Positions 25,483 through 34,005 of a DNA stretch of 64,000 nt are shown here, piece after piece. The notes beneath the pieces were generated by a model. That model saw only the letters and a program-made list of their open reading frames with translations. It ran no database searches and was not told where the DNA came from. The translations under genes and the position numbers were made by a program. This DNA is from Agromyces mariniharenae (GTDB taxonomy: Bacteria; Actinomycetota; Actinomycetes; Actinomycetales; Microbacteriaceae): the NCBI RefSeq assembly GCF_008122505.1, contig NZ_VSSB01000002.1, positions 372,001-436,000 on the forward strand, written 5' to 3'. Position 1 is the stretch's first letter, and each line of letters starts with the position of its first letter.

Positions 25483-26646
25483 ATGACCACGTTGCGGGTA
25501 GCCATGATCGGCTACGGATTCATGGGTGCCGCCCACTCGCAGGGATGGCGGGTCGCGCCGCGCTTCTTCGACTTGCCCGCCACGCCCGAGATGGCGCTCC
25601 TCGTCGGGCGCAACGGCGGCTCCGTGGCATCCGCCGCAGCGAAGTGGGGCTGGTCGGAGACCTCGAGCGACTGGCGCGAGGTGCTCGACCGCGACGACAT
25701 CGACGTGGTCGACATCGTCACCCCCGGCGACTCGCACGCCGAGATCGCCATCGCCGCGCTCGCGGCCGGCAAGCACGTGCTGTGCGAGAAGCCGCTCGCG
25801 AACACCGTCGAGGAGGCCGAGGCCATGGCCGCGGCGGCCGCGGAAGCCGCCGCCCGGGGCGTGTACGCCATGGTCGGCTTCACCTACCGCCGCGTCCCCG
25901 CGGTCGCCCTCGCGCGCGAGATCGTGACGAGCGGCGGCATCGGCGACATCCGCCAGGTGCGCGCCGAGTACCTGCAGGACTGGCTCGTCGACGAGAAGGC
26001 CCCGCTCGCGTGGCGCCTGCAGAAGGAGCACGCCGGATCGGGCGCGCTCGGCGACATCGGGGCGCACGCCATCGACCTCTCCCAGTTCATCACCGGCCAG
26101 CGCCTCGTCGACGTGGCGGGCACGATCGAGACCGTCGTGAAGGAGCGCCCGCTGCTCGAGTCGGGCTCGGGGCTCTCGGGCACCGCCGGCGTCGGCGTCG
26201 GCACGGTGACCGTCGACGACCTCGCGCTCTTCACCGGCCGCTTCGACGGGGGAGCGCTCGGCTCCTACGTCGCCAGCCGTATGAGCACGGGCCGCAAGAA
26301 CGCCCTGCGCATCGAGGTCTCGGGCTCGAACGGCGCGATCGCCTTCGACCTCGAGGACATGAACGCGCTGCACGTCTACGACGGTGCCGCGCCCGCCGGC
26401 CGCCAGGGCTTCACGAAGATCCTCGTGACCGAACCCGAGCACCCCTACGTCGGCGCGTGGTGGCCCGCCGGTCACATGCTCGGCTACGAGCACGGCTTCA
26501 GCCACCAGGCCAAGGACTTCGTCGAGGCGATCGCCGCGGGCGTCCAGCCCGAGCCGTCGTTCGCCGACGGGCTCCACGTGCAGCGCGTGCTCGGTGCGGT
26601 CGAGCGCAGCTCGGAGGAGCGCGGCGCCTGGACGAACGTCGGCTGA
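25483..26646 (+). CDS. Gfo/Idh/MocA-family oxidoreductase
   Basis: A 387-residue NAD(P)-dependent dehydrogenase. The N-terminal Rossmann fold carries MIGYGFMGAAHS (GxGxxG), VDIVTPGDSH and the family's catalytic-lysine motif in HVLCEKPLA near residue 105. The C-terminal beta-sheet domain includes GSGALGDIGAHAIDL, with the usual D-x-G-x-H active-site residues. Members oxidise inositols, 1,5-anhydrosugars or 3-keto-sugars. GGGGACGAGAGAGAG precedes the ATG. The next gene is a TIM-barrel isomerase and the previous one a sugar-binding protein, so these three act on the same imported compound. Confidence 0.92.
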   Translation: MTTLRVAMIGYGFMGAAHSQGWRVAPRFFDLPATPEMALLVGRNGGSVASAAAKWGWSETSSDWREVLDRDDIDVVDIVTPGDSHAEIAIAALAAGKHVLCEKPLANTVEEAEAMAAAAAEAAARGVYAMVGFTYRRVPAVALAREIVTSGGIGDIRQVRAEYLQDWLVDEKAPLAWRLQKEHAGSGALGDIGAHAIDLSQFITGQRLVDVAGTIETVVKERPLLESGSGLSGTAGVGVGTVTVDDLALFTGRFDGGALGSYVASRMSTGRKNALRIEVSGSNGAIAFDLEDMNALHVYDGAAPAGRQGFTKILVTEPEHPYVGAWWPAGHMLGYEHGFSHQAKDFVEAIAAGVQPEPSFADGLHVQRVLGAVERSSEERGAWTNVG

Positions 26647-26680
26647 CCCCATTCCGTCACATCGCATCGAGGAGGATTCC

Positions 26681-27682
26681 GTGACCAGACCCATCACCTT
26701 GTTCACCGGCCAGTGGGCCGACCTGCCGCTCGAGGAGGTCGCGCGCCTCGCCTCGGAGTGGGGGTACGACGGACTCGAGATCGCCTGCTGGGGCGACCAC
26801 CTCGACCCGTGGCGCTGGGATGACGACGCCTACATCGAGGATCGGCTCGCCCTGCTCGACCGGTACGGGCTGAAGGTCTGGGCGATCTCGAACCACCTCA
26901 AGGGCCAGGCCGTCTGCGACGACCCCATCGACTCGCGGCACCGCGACATCCTGTCGGCCCGGGTGTGGGGCGACGGCGAGCCCGAGGGCGTACGGCAGCG
27001 GGCCGCCGAGGAGATGCAGCACACCGCGCGGCTCGCCGCGAAGCTCGGCGTGCAGACCGTCGTGGGCTTCACCGGCTCGGCCATCTGGAAGTACGTCGCC
27101 ATGTTCCCGCCGGTGTCGCAGGAGCTCATCGACGCGGGCTACCAGGACTTCGCCGACCGCTGGAACCCGATCCTCGACGTCTACGACGAGGTCGGCGTGC
27201 GGTTCGCGCACGAGGTGCATCCGTCCGAGATCGCCTACGACTACTGGACGACCGTCCGCACCCTCGAGGCGATCGGGCACCGCGAGGCGTTCGGCCTCAA
27301 CTGGGACCCGTCGCACATGGTGTGGCAGGACCTCGACCCGGTGGGGTTCCTGTGGGACTTCCAGGACCGGATCTACCACGTGGACTGCAAGGACACGCGC
27401 AAGCGCATGGTGAACGGTCGCAACGGCCGTCTCGGCTCGCACCTCGCGTGGGCCGATCCGCGCCGCGGCTGGGACTTCATCTCGACCGGGCACGGCGACG
27501 TGCCGTGGGAGGACGCGTTCCGCATGCTCAACACCATCGGCTACCAGGGCCCCATCTCGGTCGAGTGGGAGGACGCCGGCATGGACCGCCTCATCGGCGC
27601 GCCCGAGGCGCTCGAGTTCGTGCGCCGGCTCGCGTTCGACGCCCCCGACGCCGCCTTCGACGCTGCCTTCAGCACGAAGTAG
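26681..27682 (+). CDS. Sugar phosphate isomerase/epimerase (TIM barrel)
   Basis: A 333-residue cytosolic AP-endonuclease-2/xylose-isomerase-like TIM barrel. Metal-ligand candidates lie in WGYDGLEIACWGDHLDP, FAHEVHPSEIAYD (Glu), FGLNWDPSHMVWQ (Asp/His), YHVDCKDTRK and SVEWEDAGMDR (Glu). The GTG at 26681 follows GAGGAGGATTCC; upstream in-frame ATG codons lie inside the oxidoreductase gene. It trails that gene by 34 bases, so they are co-transcribed. Homologues pair with Gfo/Idh/MocA enzymes to epimerise or dehydrate keto-sugars or inosose; which reaction occurs here cannot be read from sequence. Confidence 0.9.
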   Translation: MTRPITLFTGQWADLPLEEVARLASEWGYDGLEIACWGDHLDPWRWDDDAYIEDRLALLDRYGLKVWAISNHLKGQAVCDDPIDSRHRDILSARVWGDGEPEGVRQRAAEEMQHTARLAAKLGVQTVVGFTGSAIWKYVAMFPPVSQELIDAGYQDFADRWNPILDVYDEVGVRFAHEVHPSEIAYDYWTTVRTLEAIGHREAFGLNWDPSHMVWQDLDPVGFLWDFQDRIYHVDCKDTRKRMVNGRNGRLGSHLAWADPRRGWDFISTGHGDVPWEDAFRMLNTIGYQGPISVEWEDAGMDRLIGAPEALEFVRRLAFDAPDAAFDAAFSTK

Positions 27683-27723
27683 GCGAGCAGCACCGCCCCG
27701 GCGCCGACGGGCGCCGAGCATGC

Positions 27724-27756
27724 AGGAAGCCCCGATCACTCCGACCGGGGCTTCCT
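27724..27756. terminator. Bidirectional terminator between isomerase and ROK genes
   Basis: AGGAAGCCCCG (27724-27734) pairs with CGGGGCTTCCT (27746-27756), an 11-bp stem with an 11-base loop, between two convergent genes. Confidence 0.8.
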
Positions 27757-27789
27757 CGCGTGCGCAGCGGATGCCGCGGGCCGGCGTGA

Positions 27790-29025
27790 CTACTTCACGG
27801 GAACGGGCACTGGCGCGCCCACGACCATGGCCTCGACGCTCTCGGGCGAGAGCGCGTGGTGGATGGCGAGCATGCAGGCGCCGAGCACCGCGGCATCCGA
27901 CCCGGCCTTGGACTGCGTGATCTGCAGGTGCTCGGTCGCGAGCGGCATGGAGCGCGTGTAGACGATCTCGCGGACGCCGGCGATGAGGTGCTCGCCCGCC
28001 TGTGCGAGGTTTCCGCCGATGACGATGACGGAGGGGTTGATGAGGCTCACGCAGGTCGTGAGCACCTCGCCGATGTCGCGGCCGGCCTGGCGCACCGACT
28101 GGATGGCGTCGATGTTGCCGCGCTTCACGAGGTCGACCACGTCCTGGCTCGACTCGGCCACGAGGCCGGTCTCGCGCAGCTCGCGGGCGATGGCGGGGCC
28201 CGAGGCGAGGGCCTCGAGGCATCCGCGGTTGCCGCAGGTGCAGGGCACGTCGGCTCCGCGCGCGACGTAGACGTGGCCGATGTCGCCCGCGGTGCCCTGG
28301 GCGCCGCGCTGGAGGATGCCGCCCGAGATGACACCCGAGCCGATGCCCGTGGCGACCTTCACGAAGATGAGGTGGTCGACCTCGGGCCACGAGAGCTCGC
28401 GCTCGCCGAGCGCCATGATGTTCACGTCGTTGTCGACGAGCACGGGTGCGTCGAAGACGTCGTTGAACCAACCGGGCACGTCGAAGCGGTCCCACCCGGG
28501 CATGATCGGCGGGTTGATGGGCCGGCCGGTGCTGTGCTCGACCGGACCGGGCAGGCCGATGCCGATCGCCAGGAGGTCGCGCTCATCGCGGCCGACGCGC
28601 GCGAGCAGCTCCTTCGCCGCCGTGGTGACCCAGCCCAGCACGGCCTCAGGGCCGTCGGACACCGGGATGCGGTCGTCGCTCTCGCCGAGGATGCGGCCGG
28701 TGAGGTCGCTGACGGCGAGGCGCACGTGCGACGCGCCGACGTCGACGCCGAGCACGACGCGGCCGCTGGCCGTGATCGCGAACTGGCTCGACGGACGACC
28801 GCCCGTGGAGACGGCGTCGCCGACGGGGCCGACGAGGCCGAGGTTCATGAGCGCGTCGATGCGCAGCGCGACCGTGGAGCGCGCGAGCCCGGTCATGGCC
28901 GAGAGCTCGGTGCGGGTGCGGGGACGGCCGTCGCGCAGGATCTGGAAGAGGTCGCTCGCGACCGAGGATCCGAGTGCGGTGACGTGCGCGTCGTCGACCG
29001 GGGGACTTACGTCGTTCATAGTCAT
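27790..29025 (-). CDS. ROK-family transcriptional regulator
   Basis: A 411-residue repressor of the NagC/XylR type. Residues about 20-85 are a winged helix-turn-helix (RTRTELSAMTGLARSTVALRI), and the rest is a ROK domain with GVDVGASHVRLAV near its start. The zinc-binding CxCGxxGCxE motif is intact in CTCGNRGCLEALASG. Such proteins sense a free or phosphorylated sugar and control uptake and catabolic genes. It converges on the isomerase gene and is the only dedicated regulator in the 16-29 kb sugar locus, so it is the natural candidate to control it. Two adjacent in-frame ATG codons (29025, 29019) are possible starts; GGTGAAAG favours the first. Confidence 0.92.
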   Translation of the reverse strand: MTMNDVSPPVDDAHVTALGSSVASDLFQILRDGRPRTRTELSAMTGLARSTVALRIDALMNLGLVGPVGDAVSTGGRPSSQFAITASGRVVLGVDVGASHVRLAVSDLTGRILGESDDRIPVSDGPEAVLGWVTTAAKELLARVGRDERDLLAIGIGLPGPVEHSTGRPINPPIMPGWDRFDVPGWFNDVFDAPVLVDNDVNIMALGERELSWPEVDHLIFVKVATGIGSGVISGGILQRGAQGTAGDIGHVYVARGADVPCTCGNRGCLEALASGPAIARELRETGLVAESSQDVVDLVKRGNIDAIQSVRQAGRDIGEVLTTCVSLINPSVIVIGGNLAQAGEHLIAGVREIVYTRSMPLATEHLQITQSKAGSDAAVLGACMLAIHHALSPESVEAMVVGAPVPVPVK

Positions 29026-29139
29026 ATTCTTTCACCTTCTGGGGTCGAAGATCGAGCACCAGACTCGGATGTCGCGATGATTTCCGTCGAGGCAGTGCGC
29101 TTCCGGTCGACCGGTCGTGGAATGACCGGCGCTCGATGG

Positions 29140-29799
29140 TCAGTGGTCGGCAGGTTCTCGGAAGGCGCTTGCCGGATCGATCGGCGTGAGCGCGCTCCCA
29201 CGACGGAACTCGGCGGCCTGCAGCACGCTCCACGGGCTGAGCAGGAACGGCGCGGTCTCGGCGAGTTCGAGGAACGCCGACGGCGCGACCCAGGCGCACT
29301 CGAGCACCTCGTCGGGGTCGGGCGCGAGCGTGGTCGGCAGCTCCGCGACGAAGACGGGGCACACTTCGTGCTCGACGGTGCCGTCGGGCGCCACCGCGCG
29401 GTAGCGGAAGTCGGGCAGCACGAGCCGGAGATCGTGCGGCTCCACGCCGAGCTCCCGACGCACGCGGCGGACCACGGCGTCCTCGACGTCCTCGCCGGGG
29501 GCCGGATGGCCGCAGCACGCGTTCGTCCAGACCCCGGGCCAGGTGCGCTTCGCGAGGGAGCGGCGGGTCAGGAGCATCCGGCCGTCGGCGTCGAAGCCGT
29601 AGCACGAGAAGGCGAGGTGCAGCGGGGTGTCGGGTCCGTGCACGAGCCGCTTGTCGGCCGTGCCGATCGGGGCGCCCGAGTCGTCGAGCAGCACGACCAG
29701 CTCGACGTCGGCGTCGGCGGTGACCTCGGCGTCGGCGCCAGCCGCTGCCTCGAAGCCTGCCGCGCCGACCCTCGTGGCGACGCCCGCGCGCGTGCTCAC
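29140..29799 (-). CDS. idi: Isopentenyl-diphosphate delta-isomerase, type 1
   Basis: A 219-residue IDI-1 enzyme, interconverting IPP and DMAPP for isoprenoid synthesis. The Nudix-like fold shows the catalytic Cys in WTNACCGHPAPGE and RRVRRELGV, with the second catalytic Glu expected in the TVEHEVCPVF segment. An Ala-rich extension of about 35 residues precedes the conserved start of the domain (VVLLDDSG). The GTG at 29799 overlaps the eboF stop by four bases. As last gene of the nine-gene operon, it supplies allylic primer for the polyprenyl synthase at the operon's head. This links the cluster firmly to prenyl chemistry. Confidence 0.93.
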   Translation of the reverse strand: MSTRAGVATRVGAAGFEAAAGADAEVTADADVELVVLLDDSGAPIGTADKRLVHGPDTPLHLAFSCYGFDADGRMLLTRRSLAKRTWPGVWTNACCGHPAPGEDVEDAVVRRVRRELGVEPHDLRLVLPDFRYRAVAPDGTVEHEVCPVFVAELPTTLAPDPDEVLECAWVAPSAFLELAETAPFLLSPWSVLQAAEFRRGSALTPIDPASAFREPADH

Positions 29800-31199
29800 C
29801 GCGGCACCGCCGCCCCGGCCACCCGCGCTGCCTGCAGCACGAGGTCGCGCACGCCGGCGGCCGGCACCAATTCGGGCGCGGCGTCCCAGAACGGCAGCGA
29901 TGCGTCCGAGCAGATGAGGAGCGGCGTGTCGTCCGCCGACTCGGGCAGCCGGCCGTGGGTGCCGCGCACGCACGACGGATCCACCGGGATCACGTTCATC
30001 GCGTACCGCAGCCCGAGCTTCTTGCGCACGAGGTTCATGCCCGCGCGCAGCTTCACGAGCGGGTCGGCCGGGTCGAGGAAGAGCTCGGCGGGGTCGTACC
30101 CCGGCTTGCGGTGGATCTCGACGCCGCGCGCGAAGTCGGGGGCGCGTTCGTCGTCCAGCCAGTAGTAGTAGGTGAACCACGCGCCGGGCTCGGCGATCGC
30201 GACGAGCTCGCCCGATCGCTCGTGGTCGAGTCCGTACCGGGCCTGCTGCTCGCGGTCGAGCACCTCGTCGACGCCGGGCAACTGCTCGAGCAGGTCCCGC
30301 ACGCGCGGCACGTCGGCCGAGTCCGCCACGTAGACATGGGCGACCTGGTGGTCGGCGACGGCGAACGCCCGAGAGGTGAGCGGGTCGAGGAGCTCGCGTC
30401 CCTGCTGCTCGTGCACCTCGAGCAGGCCCTCGGCACGCAGCATCCGGTTGACGTCGACGGGTCGGTCGGCCCGTGCGATGCCGTACTCGGCGACGGCGAC
30501 GACGGATGCCCCGAGCGCGAGCGCGTCGTCGAGGAGCGGCGCGAGCGCGGCATCCAGGTCGGCGGCGGCGCGGTCCGCCTCGGGGGAGTCGGGCCCGAAG
30601 CGCTGCAGGTCGTAGTCGAGGTGCGGCAGGTACGCCATGACGAGGTCGGAGGCCTGCTCGCGCAGCAGGATGCGCGTCGCCTCCACGATCCAGCGGCTCG
30701 AGCGGATCGACGCCGTCGGGCCCCAGTAGTGGAAGAGGGGGAACGTGCCGAGCTCCTCGGTGAGCCGGTCGTGCAGCGCGGGCGGACGCGTGTAGGCGTC
30801 GGGCGACTTGCGTCCGTCGGCGTGGTAGATCGGCCGCGGTGTCACCGTGATGTCGGTGCTCGCGCCCATCGCGTACCACCAGCCGACGTTCGCGGCCGTG
30901 AAGGCCGGATCGGCGCGACGTGCAGTCTCCCAGACCTTCTCGCCGCCGACGAGCGCGTTGTGCTGCCGCCAGAGGTTCACCTCGCCGATGTCGCGCAGGT
31001 ACCAGCCGTTGCCCACGATGCCGTGCTGCGCCGGCGCGAGCCCCGTGAGCATCGTGGACTGCACGCTGCAGGTGACCGCGGGCAGCACCGTGCCGAGCCG
31101 AGACTGCACGCCGCCGGCCGCCATCGCCCGCAGGCGCGGCATGTGCGCGAGCGCATGCTCGGTGAGGCCGACGACGTCGAGCAGGAGCACGCGGGTCAC
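29796..31199 (-). CDS. eboF: Alkaline-phosphatase-superfamily phosphodiesterase EboF
   Basis: A 467-residue member of the nucleotide pyrophosphatase/phosphodiesterase (AlkP superfamily). LLLDVVGLTEHALAHMP holds the first metal-binding Asp, and LPAVTCSVQSTMLTG the catalytic Thr/Ser nucleophile. LPHLDYDLQRFGPDSP holds further Asp/His ligands. There is no signal peptide. The order and sequence match EboF of ebo clusters. The GTG at 31199 overlaps eboE by four bases (GTGA). Expected chemistry is hydrolysis of a phosphodiester or phosphonate ester; the natural substrate is not known for any ebo system that I can name. Confidence 0.85.
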   Translation of the reverse strand: MTRVLLLDVVGLTEHALAHMPRLRAMAAGGVQSRLGTVLPAVTCSVQSTMLTGLAPAQHGIVGNGWYLRDIGEVNLWRQHNALVGGEKVWETARRADPAFTAANVGWWYAMGASTDITVTPRPIYHADGRKSPDAYTRPPALHDRLTEELGTFPLFHYWGPTASIRSSRWIVEATRILLREQASDLVMAYLPHLDYDLQRFGPDSPEADRAAADLDAALAPLLDDALALGASVVAVAEYGIARADRPVDVNRMLRAEGLLEVHEQQGRELLDPLTSRAFAVADHQVAHVYVADSADVPRVRDLLEQLPGVDEVLDREQQARYGLDHERSGELVAIAEPGAWFTYYYWLDDERAPDFARGVEIHRKPGYDPAELFLDPADPLVKLRAGMNLVRKKLGLRYAMNVIPVDPSCVRGTHGRLPESADDTPLLICSDASLPFWDAAPELVPAAGVRDLVLQAARVAGAAVPR

Positions 31200-32434
31200 G
31201 AGGCGACCTCCTCGAGCGCGGCGGCGAGTGCGGCGGCGGGCGTGCGAGCGGATGCCACGGCGGCCGCCTCGTCGTCGCTGAGCAGTTCCTCGACCGCCCA
31301 GCGCAGCTCGGCGGCGATGCCGCCGACGAGGTCGTCGACGCCGCCGGGCAGCACGGACCACGTGTAGGTCTCGATGTCGAGGTGCGCCTCGTCGCCGTGC
31401 GCCGTCGCGCGCGCGGCAGCGACAGCCTCGCGCAGCACGTCGGTGGTCGCCGTCAGCGGCGGGGTCGGAGCGAGGTGCAGCGGCACGTGGAAGTGCACGC
31501 GCCAGGGGCCGTCTCCCGCGAGGTCGTCGAGTGCCTCCGGCAGGTCGTCGACGGGGGTGACGGCGCCGTCGGCGCCGAGCTCGCGCGTCTGGTGCAGGTA
31601 CCGCTGCTCGACGAAGGCGGCGACGGCCGCGCGGCTCACCGGGTCGGCGGGGTCGTCGACGTGGAGCGCCGCCGAGGCCTGCACCTTCACGATCCGGATG
31701 CCGGCCGCCTCCACGAGGCGCACGGTCGCGGTCGGATCGGCGAACGAGACCGCGAGGTGGCAGGCATCGAGGCAGAGGCCGACGTGCTCGGGGTCGATGC
31801 CGTCGGCACGACGGCCGGGCGCGGCATCCGTCTCGGCTTCGGTCCCGGTCGCCCGCAGTCGGGGGCCGAGCCAGCGGACGACATCGGCCACGGTGTCGAG
31901 CACGCAGCCCGGCTCGGGCTCGATGGCGAGGCGCACGGTGCGGCCGGTGCGCTCGCGCAGGTCGCGGAGGCCGTTCGAGACGCGGCGCAGCGCGGCGGTC
32001 GCGCGGGCGTCGTCGTCGGCGGTCCATGGCGTGCGCCACCCGAGCGGCAGCGTCGAGATGCTGCCCGACCCGCCGGGCGGCAGGAGCTCCGCGAGCACGG
32101 CGGCGCAGTCGAGGGTGTAGTCGGCGCGGCGCGTGTCGGTCCAGTCGGGCCGGTACACGTCGAGCTTCACGACGTCGGCGTGGAACGCGGCGTACGGGAA
32201 CGCGTTGATCGTGCGGACCTCGAGGCCGTTCGCCTCGAGCCCGGCGCGCAGGCGATCGCGCGCCTCGGGGTCGGCCGCGAGGCGCCTGGCGAGGTCGGCC
32301 GGCAGCCACAGGCCGACGCCCAGCCGTTCGAGGCCCGCGGCGCGCCGGGCGGGACCCGCGTACGCGTCGAGCTGCGCGAGCACGCCGTCGAGGTCCTCGG
32401 CGGGGTGCACGTTGGTGCAGTACGAGAGCTCCAT
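31196..32434 (-). CDS. eboE: Metabolite traffic protein EboE (TIM-barrel)
   Basis: A 412-residue protein recognisable as EboE from its start LSYCTNVHPAEDLDGVLAQL and the blocks NGLEVRTINAFPYAAFH, VKLDVYRPDW and GSISTLPLGW. The core is a xylose-isomerase-like TIM barrel with probable metal ligands in LAIEPEPGCVLDT, GLCLDACHLAV, VKVQASAALH and HFHVPLH. ATG and the preceding stop share one base (TGATG), so it is coupled to eboB. EboE is required with the other Ebo proteins for movement of scytonemin precursors in cyanobacteria; its catalytic reaction is unknown. Confidence 0.88.
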   Translation of the reverse strand: MELSYCTNVHPAEDLDGVLAQLDAYAGPARRAAGLERLGVGLWLPADLARRLAADPEARDRLRAGLEANGLEVRTINAFPYAAFHADVVKLDVYRPDWTDTRRADYTLDCAAVLAELLPPGGSGSISTLPLGWRTPWTADDDARATAALRRVSNGLRDLRERTGRTVRLAIEPEPGCVLDTVADVVRWLGPRLRATGTEAETDAAPGRRADGIDPEHVGLCLDACHLAVSFADPTATVRLVEAAGIRIVKVQASAALHVDDPADPVSRAAVAAFVEQRYLHQTRELGADGAVTPVDDLPEALDDLAGDGPWRVHFHVPLHLAPTPPLTATTDVLREAVAAARATAHGDEAHLDIETYTWSVLPGGVDDLVGGIAAELRWAVEELLSDDEAAAVASARTPAAALAAALEEVAS

Positions 32435-33333
32435 CAGGCGCGCACCCCTCGCAGCACCGAGTTGCCCTCGAAGGTCGCACCGGCTCCGGCGAACGCCGCG
32501 TCTGCGGCATCCGCGGCATCCGCCTCGAAGCCGGGCACCGGGTCGAGGTTCAGGCGCCCGCTCTGCCCGTAGAACGCGACGGGGTTCCGCCAGAGCACCG
32601 CGTCGACGTCGTCGAGCGTGAACCCGGCCTCGAGCATCGCCTCCGCGGTGGCCCGCGTCTTCAGCGGGTCGGAGTGGCCCCAGTCCGCGGCGCTGTTCGC
32701 CAGCATCCGCTCGGTGCCGTACTCCTGCAGGATCGCGACGAACCGGCGCTCGTCCATCTTCGTATCGGGGTAGATGGAGAAGCCCATCCAGCAGCCGCTC
32801 TCGGCCACCGCGCGCACGGTCATCTCGTTGAGGTGGTCGACGACGACCCGCTCGGGGGCGAGGCCCGACTCGCGCACGACGTCGAGCGTGCGCAGCGTGC
32901 CGGCGGCCTTGTCGCGGTGCGGCGTGTGCACGAGCGCGGGGAGCCCGAAGCGGTCGGCGAGCTCGAGCTGCGCGGCGAACGCCTCGTCCTCCGCGGGGGT
33001 CATCGAGTCGTAGCCGGTCTCGCCGACGGCGACGACGCCGTCCTTCGCGAGGTAGCGGGGGAGGAGGCCCAGCACCTCGCGGCAGCGCGGGTCGTTGGCC
33101 TCCTTCGGGTTCAGGCCGATGGTGGCGTGGTGGCGGATGCCGTACTGCGCCGCCCGGAACCGCTCCCAGCCGATGAGCGCGTCGAAGTAGTCGGCGAAGC
33201 TGCCGACGTTGGTGCGCGGCTGCCCGAGCCAGAACGAGGGCTCGACGACCGCGCGCACGCCGGCGTCGTACATCGCGGTGTAGTCGTTCGTGGTGCGCGA
33301 CGTCATGTGGATGTGCGGGTCGAAGATGCGCAC
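32434..33333 (-). CDS. eboB: TatD-family metal-dependent hydrolase EboB
   Basis: A 299-residue amidohydrolase-fold protein. Metal ligands are readable: HxH in FDPHIHMTSR, Glu in VAVGETGYD, His in LVHTPHRDKA and VVDHLNEM, and Asp in NSAADWGHSD. MRIFDPHIHMTSRTTNDY is the particular N-terminus of EboB-type TatD proteins rather than DNA-repair TatD. The start is a GTG at 33333, three bases after the eboA stop. An Ala/Asp repeat near the C-terminus (DAADAADAAF) is a local expansion. The substrate is unknown; in the ebo context it probably hydrolyses an intermediate of the exported metabolite. Confidence 0.87.
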   Translation of the reverse strand: MRIFDPHIHMTSRTTNDYTAMYDAGVRAVVEPSFWLGQPRTNVGSFADYFDALIGWERFRAAQYGIRHHATIGLNPKEANDPRCREVLGLLPRYLAKDGVVAVGETGYDSMTPAEDEAFAAQLELADRFGLPALVHTPHRDKAAGTLRTLDVVRESGLAPERVVVDHLNEMTVRAVAESGCWMGFSIYPDTKMDERRFVAILQEYGTERMLANSAADWGHSDPLKTRATAEAMLEAGFTLDDVDAVLWRNPVAFYGQSGRLNLDPVPGFEADAADAADAAFAGAGATFEGNSVLRGVRA

Positions 33334-33336
33334 GGG

Positions 33337-34005
33337 TCAGTCCTCCTGCTCGTGGTCGTGGGCGGTGGTCGTGTGGTCGTCTGCGATCGGGCGGTCGCCG
33401 CCTGCGAGGCGGTCGCCGCCCGCCAGGCGCGCCATGTCGTCGGTGACGTCGCGGGATGCCGCGCGGCGCTCGGCCACGAGGGCGGCGGCCATGCGCGTGA
33501 GCTCGTCGTCTGTGCGTCGGTCGACCTCGGCGATCGCGTCGAGCGGGATGCCCATGAAGAGGACCTTCAGCACGCCGTGCCGCCACGCGTGCTGGTCGAG
33601 GTGGCGTGCGCCGAACGGCCCGAGCGCGGCCGCGACGAGGCGTGGATCGTTGGTGCGGAGCGCGTCGGCGACGAGGTCGAGCCCCGCGGTCACGATCCGC
33701 TCGGCGTCGGGGTCGGCGGCACTCAGCCCGCGCAGGACTCCGCGCCGCTCGGCGTCGTCGCCGTAGCGGTAGAGGTCGCCGAGCTCGCGCGCGGCATCCG
33801 CCGGCGGCAGTGCGGCGAGCAGCGCCGAGACCAGCTCCTCGCGGGCCCGGTCGTCGAGCGTGCCGTGCACGAGCCCGAGCGGGTCGCCGTCGGGATCGAC
33901 GGGCTCGCGGCCCACCGCTCGACCCGCGGCTGGGAAGAGCTCGGCGATGCGGGCGGGCTCGGCGGCGACCGCCGCGACGCCCTCGGTGATCCATCCGTCG
34001 TTCAT
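33337..34005 (-). CDS. eboA: EboA-family protein
   Basis: A 222-residue protein, mostly alpha-helical. The C-terminal two thirds carries the EboA pattern: RTNDPRLVAAALGPFGARH, LDQHAWRHGVLKVLFMGIPL and EVDRRTDDELTRMAAALVAE. The end of the protein has a duplicated GGDRLAGGDR and an HDH-rich tail. No catalytic motif, signal or membrane helix is visible, so it may be structural or a binding protein. The ATG at 34005 has GGGAGG upstream and overlaps the preceding TIM-barrel gene by four bases. EboA is found only in ebo clusters, making it the best single marker that this operon is one. Confidence 0.87.
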   Translation of the reverse strand: MNDGWITEGVAAVAAEPARIAELFPAAGRAVGREPVDPDGDPLGLVHGTLDDRAREELVSALLAALPPADAARELGDLYRYGDDAERRGVLRGLSAADPDAERIVTAGLDLVADALRTNDPRLVAAALGPFGARHLDQHAWRHGVLKVLFMGIPLDAIAEVDRRTDDELTRMAAALVAERRAASRDVTDDMARLAGGDRLAGGDRPIADDHTTTAHDHEQED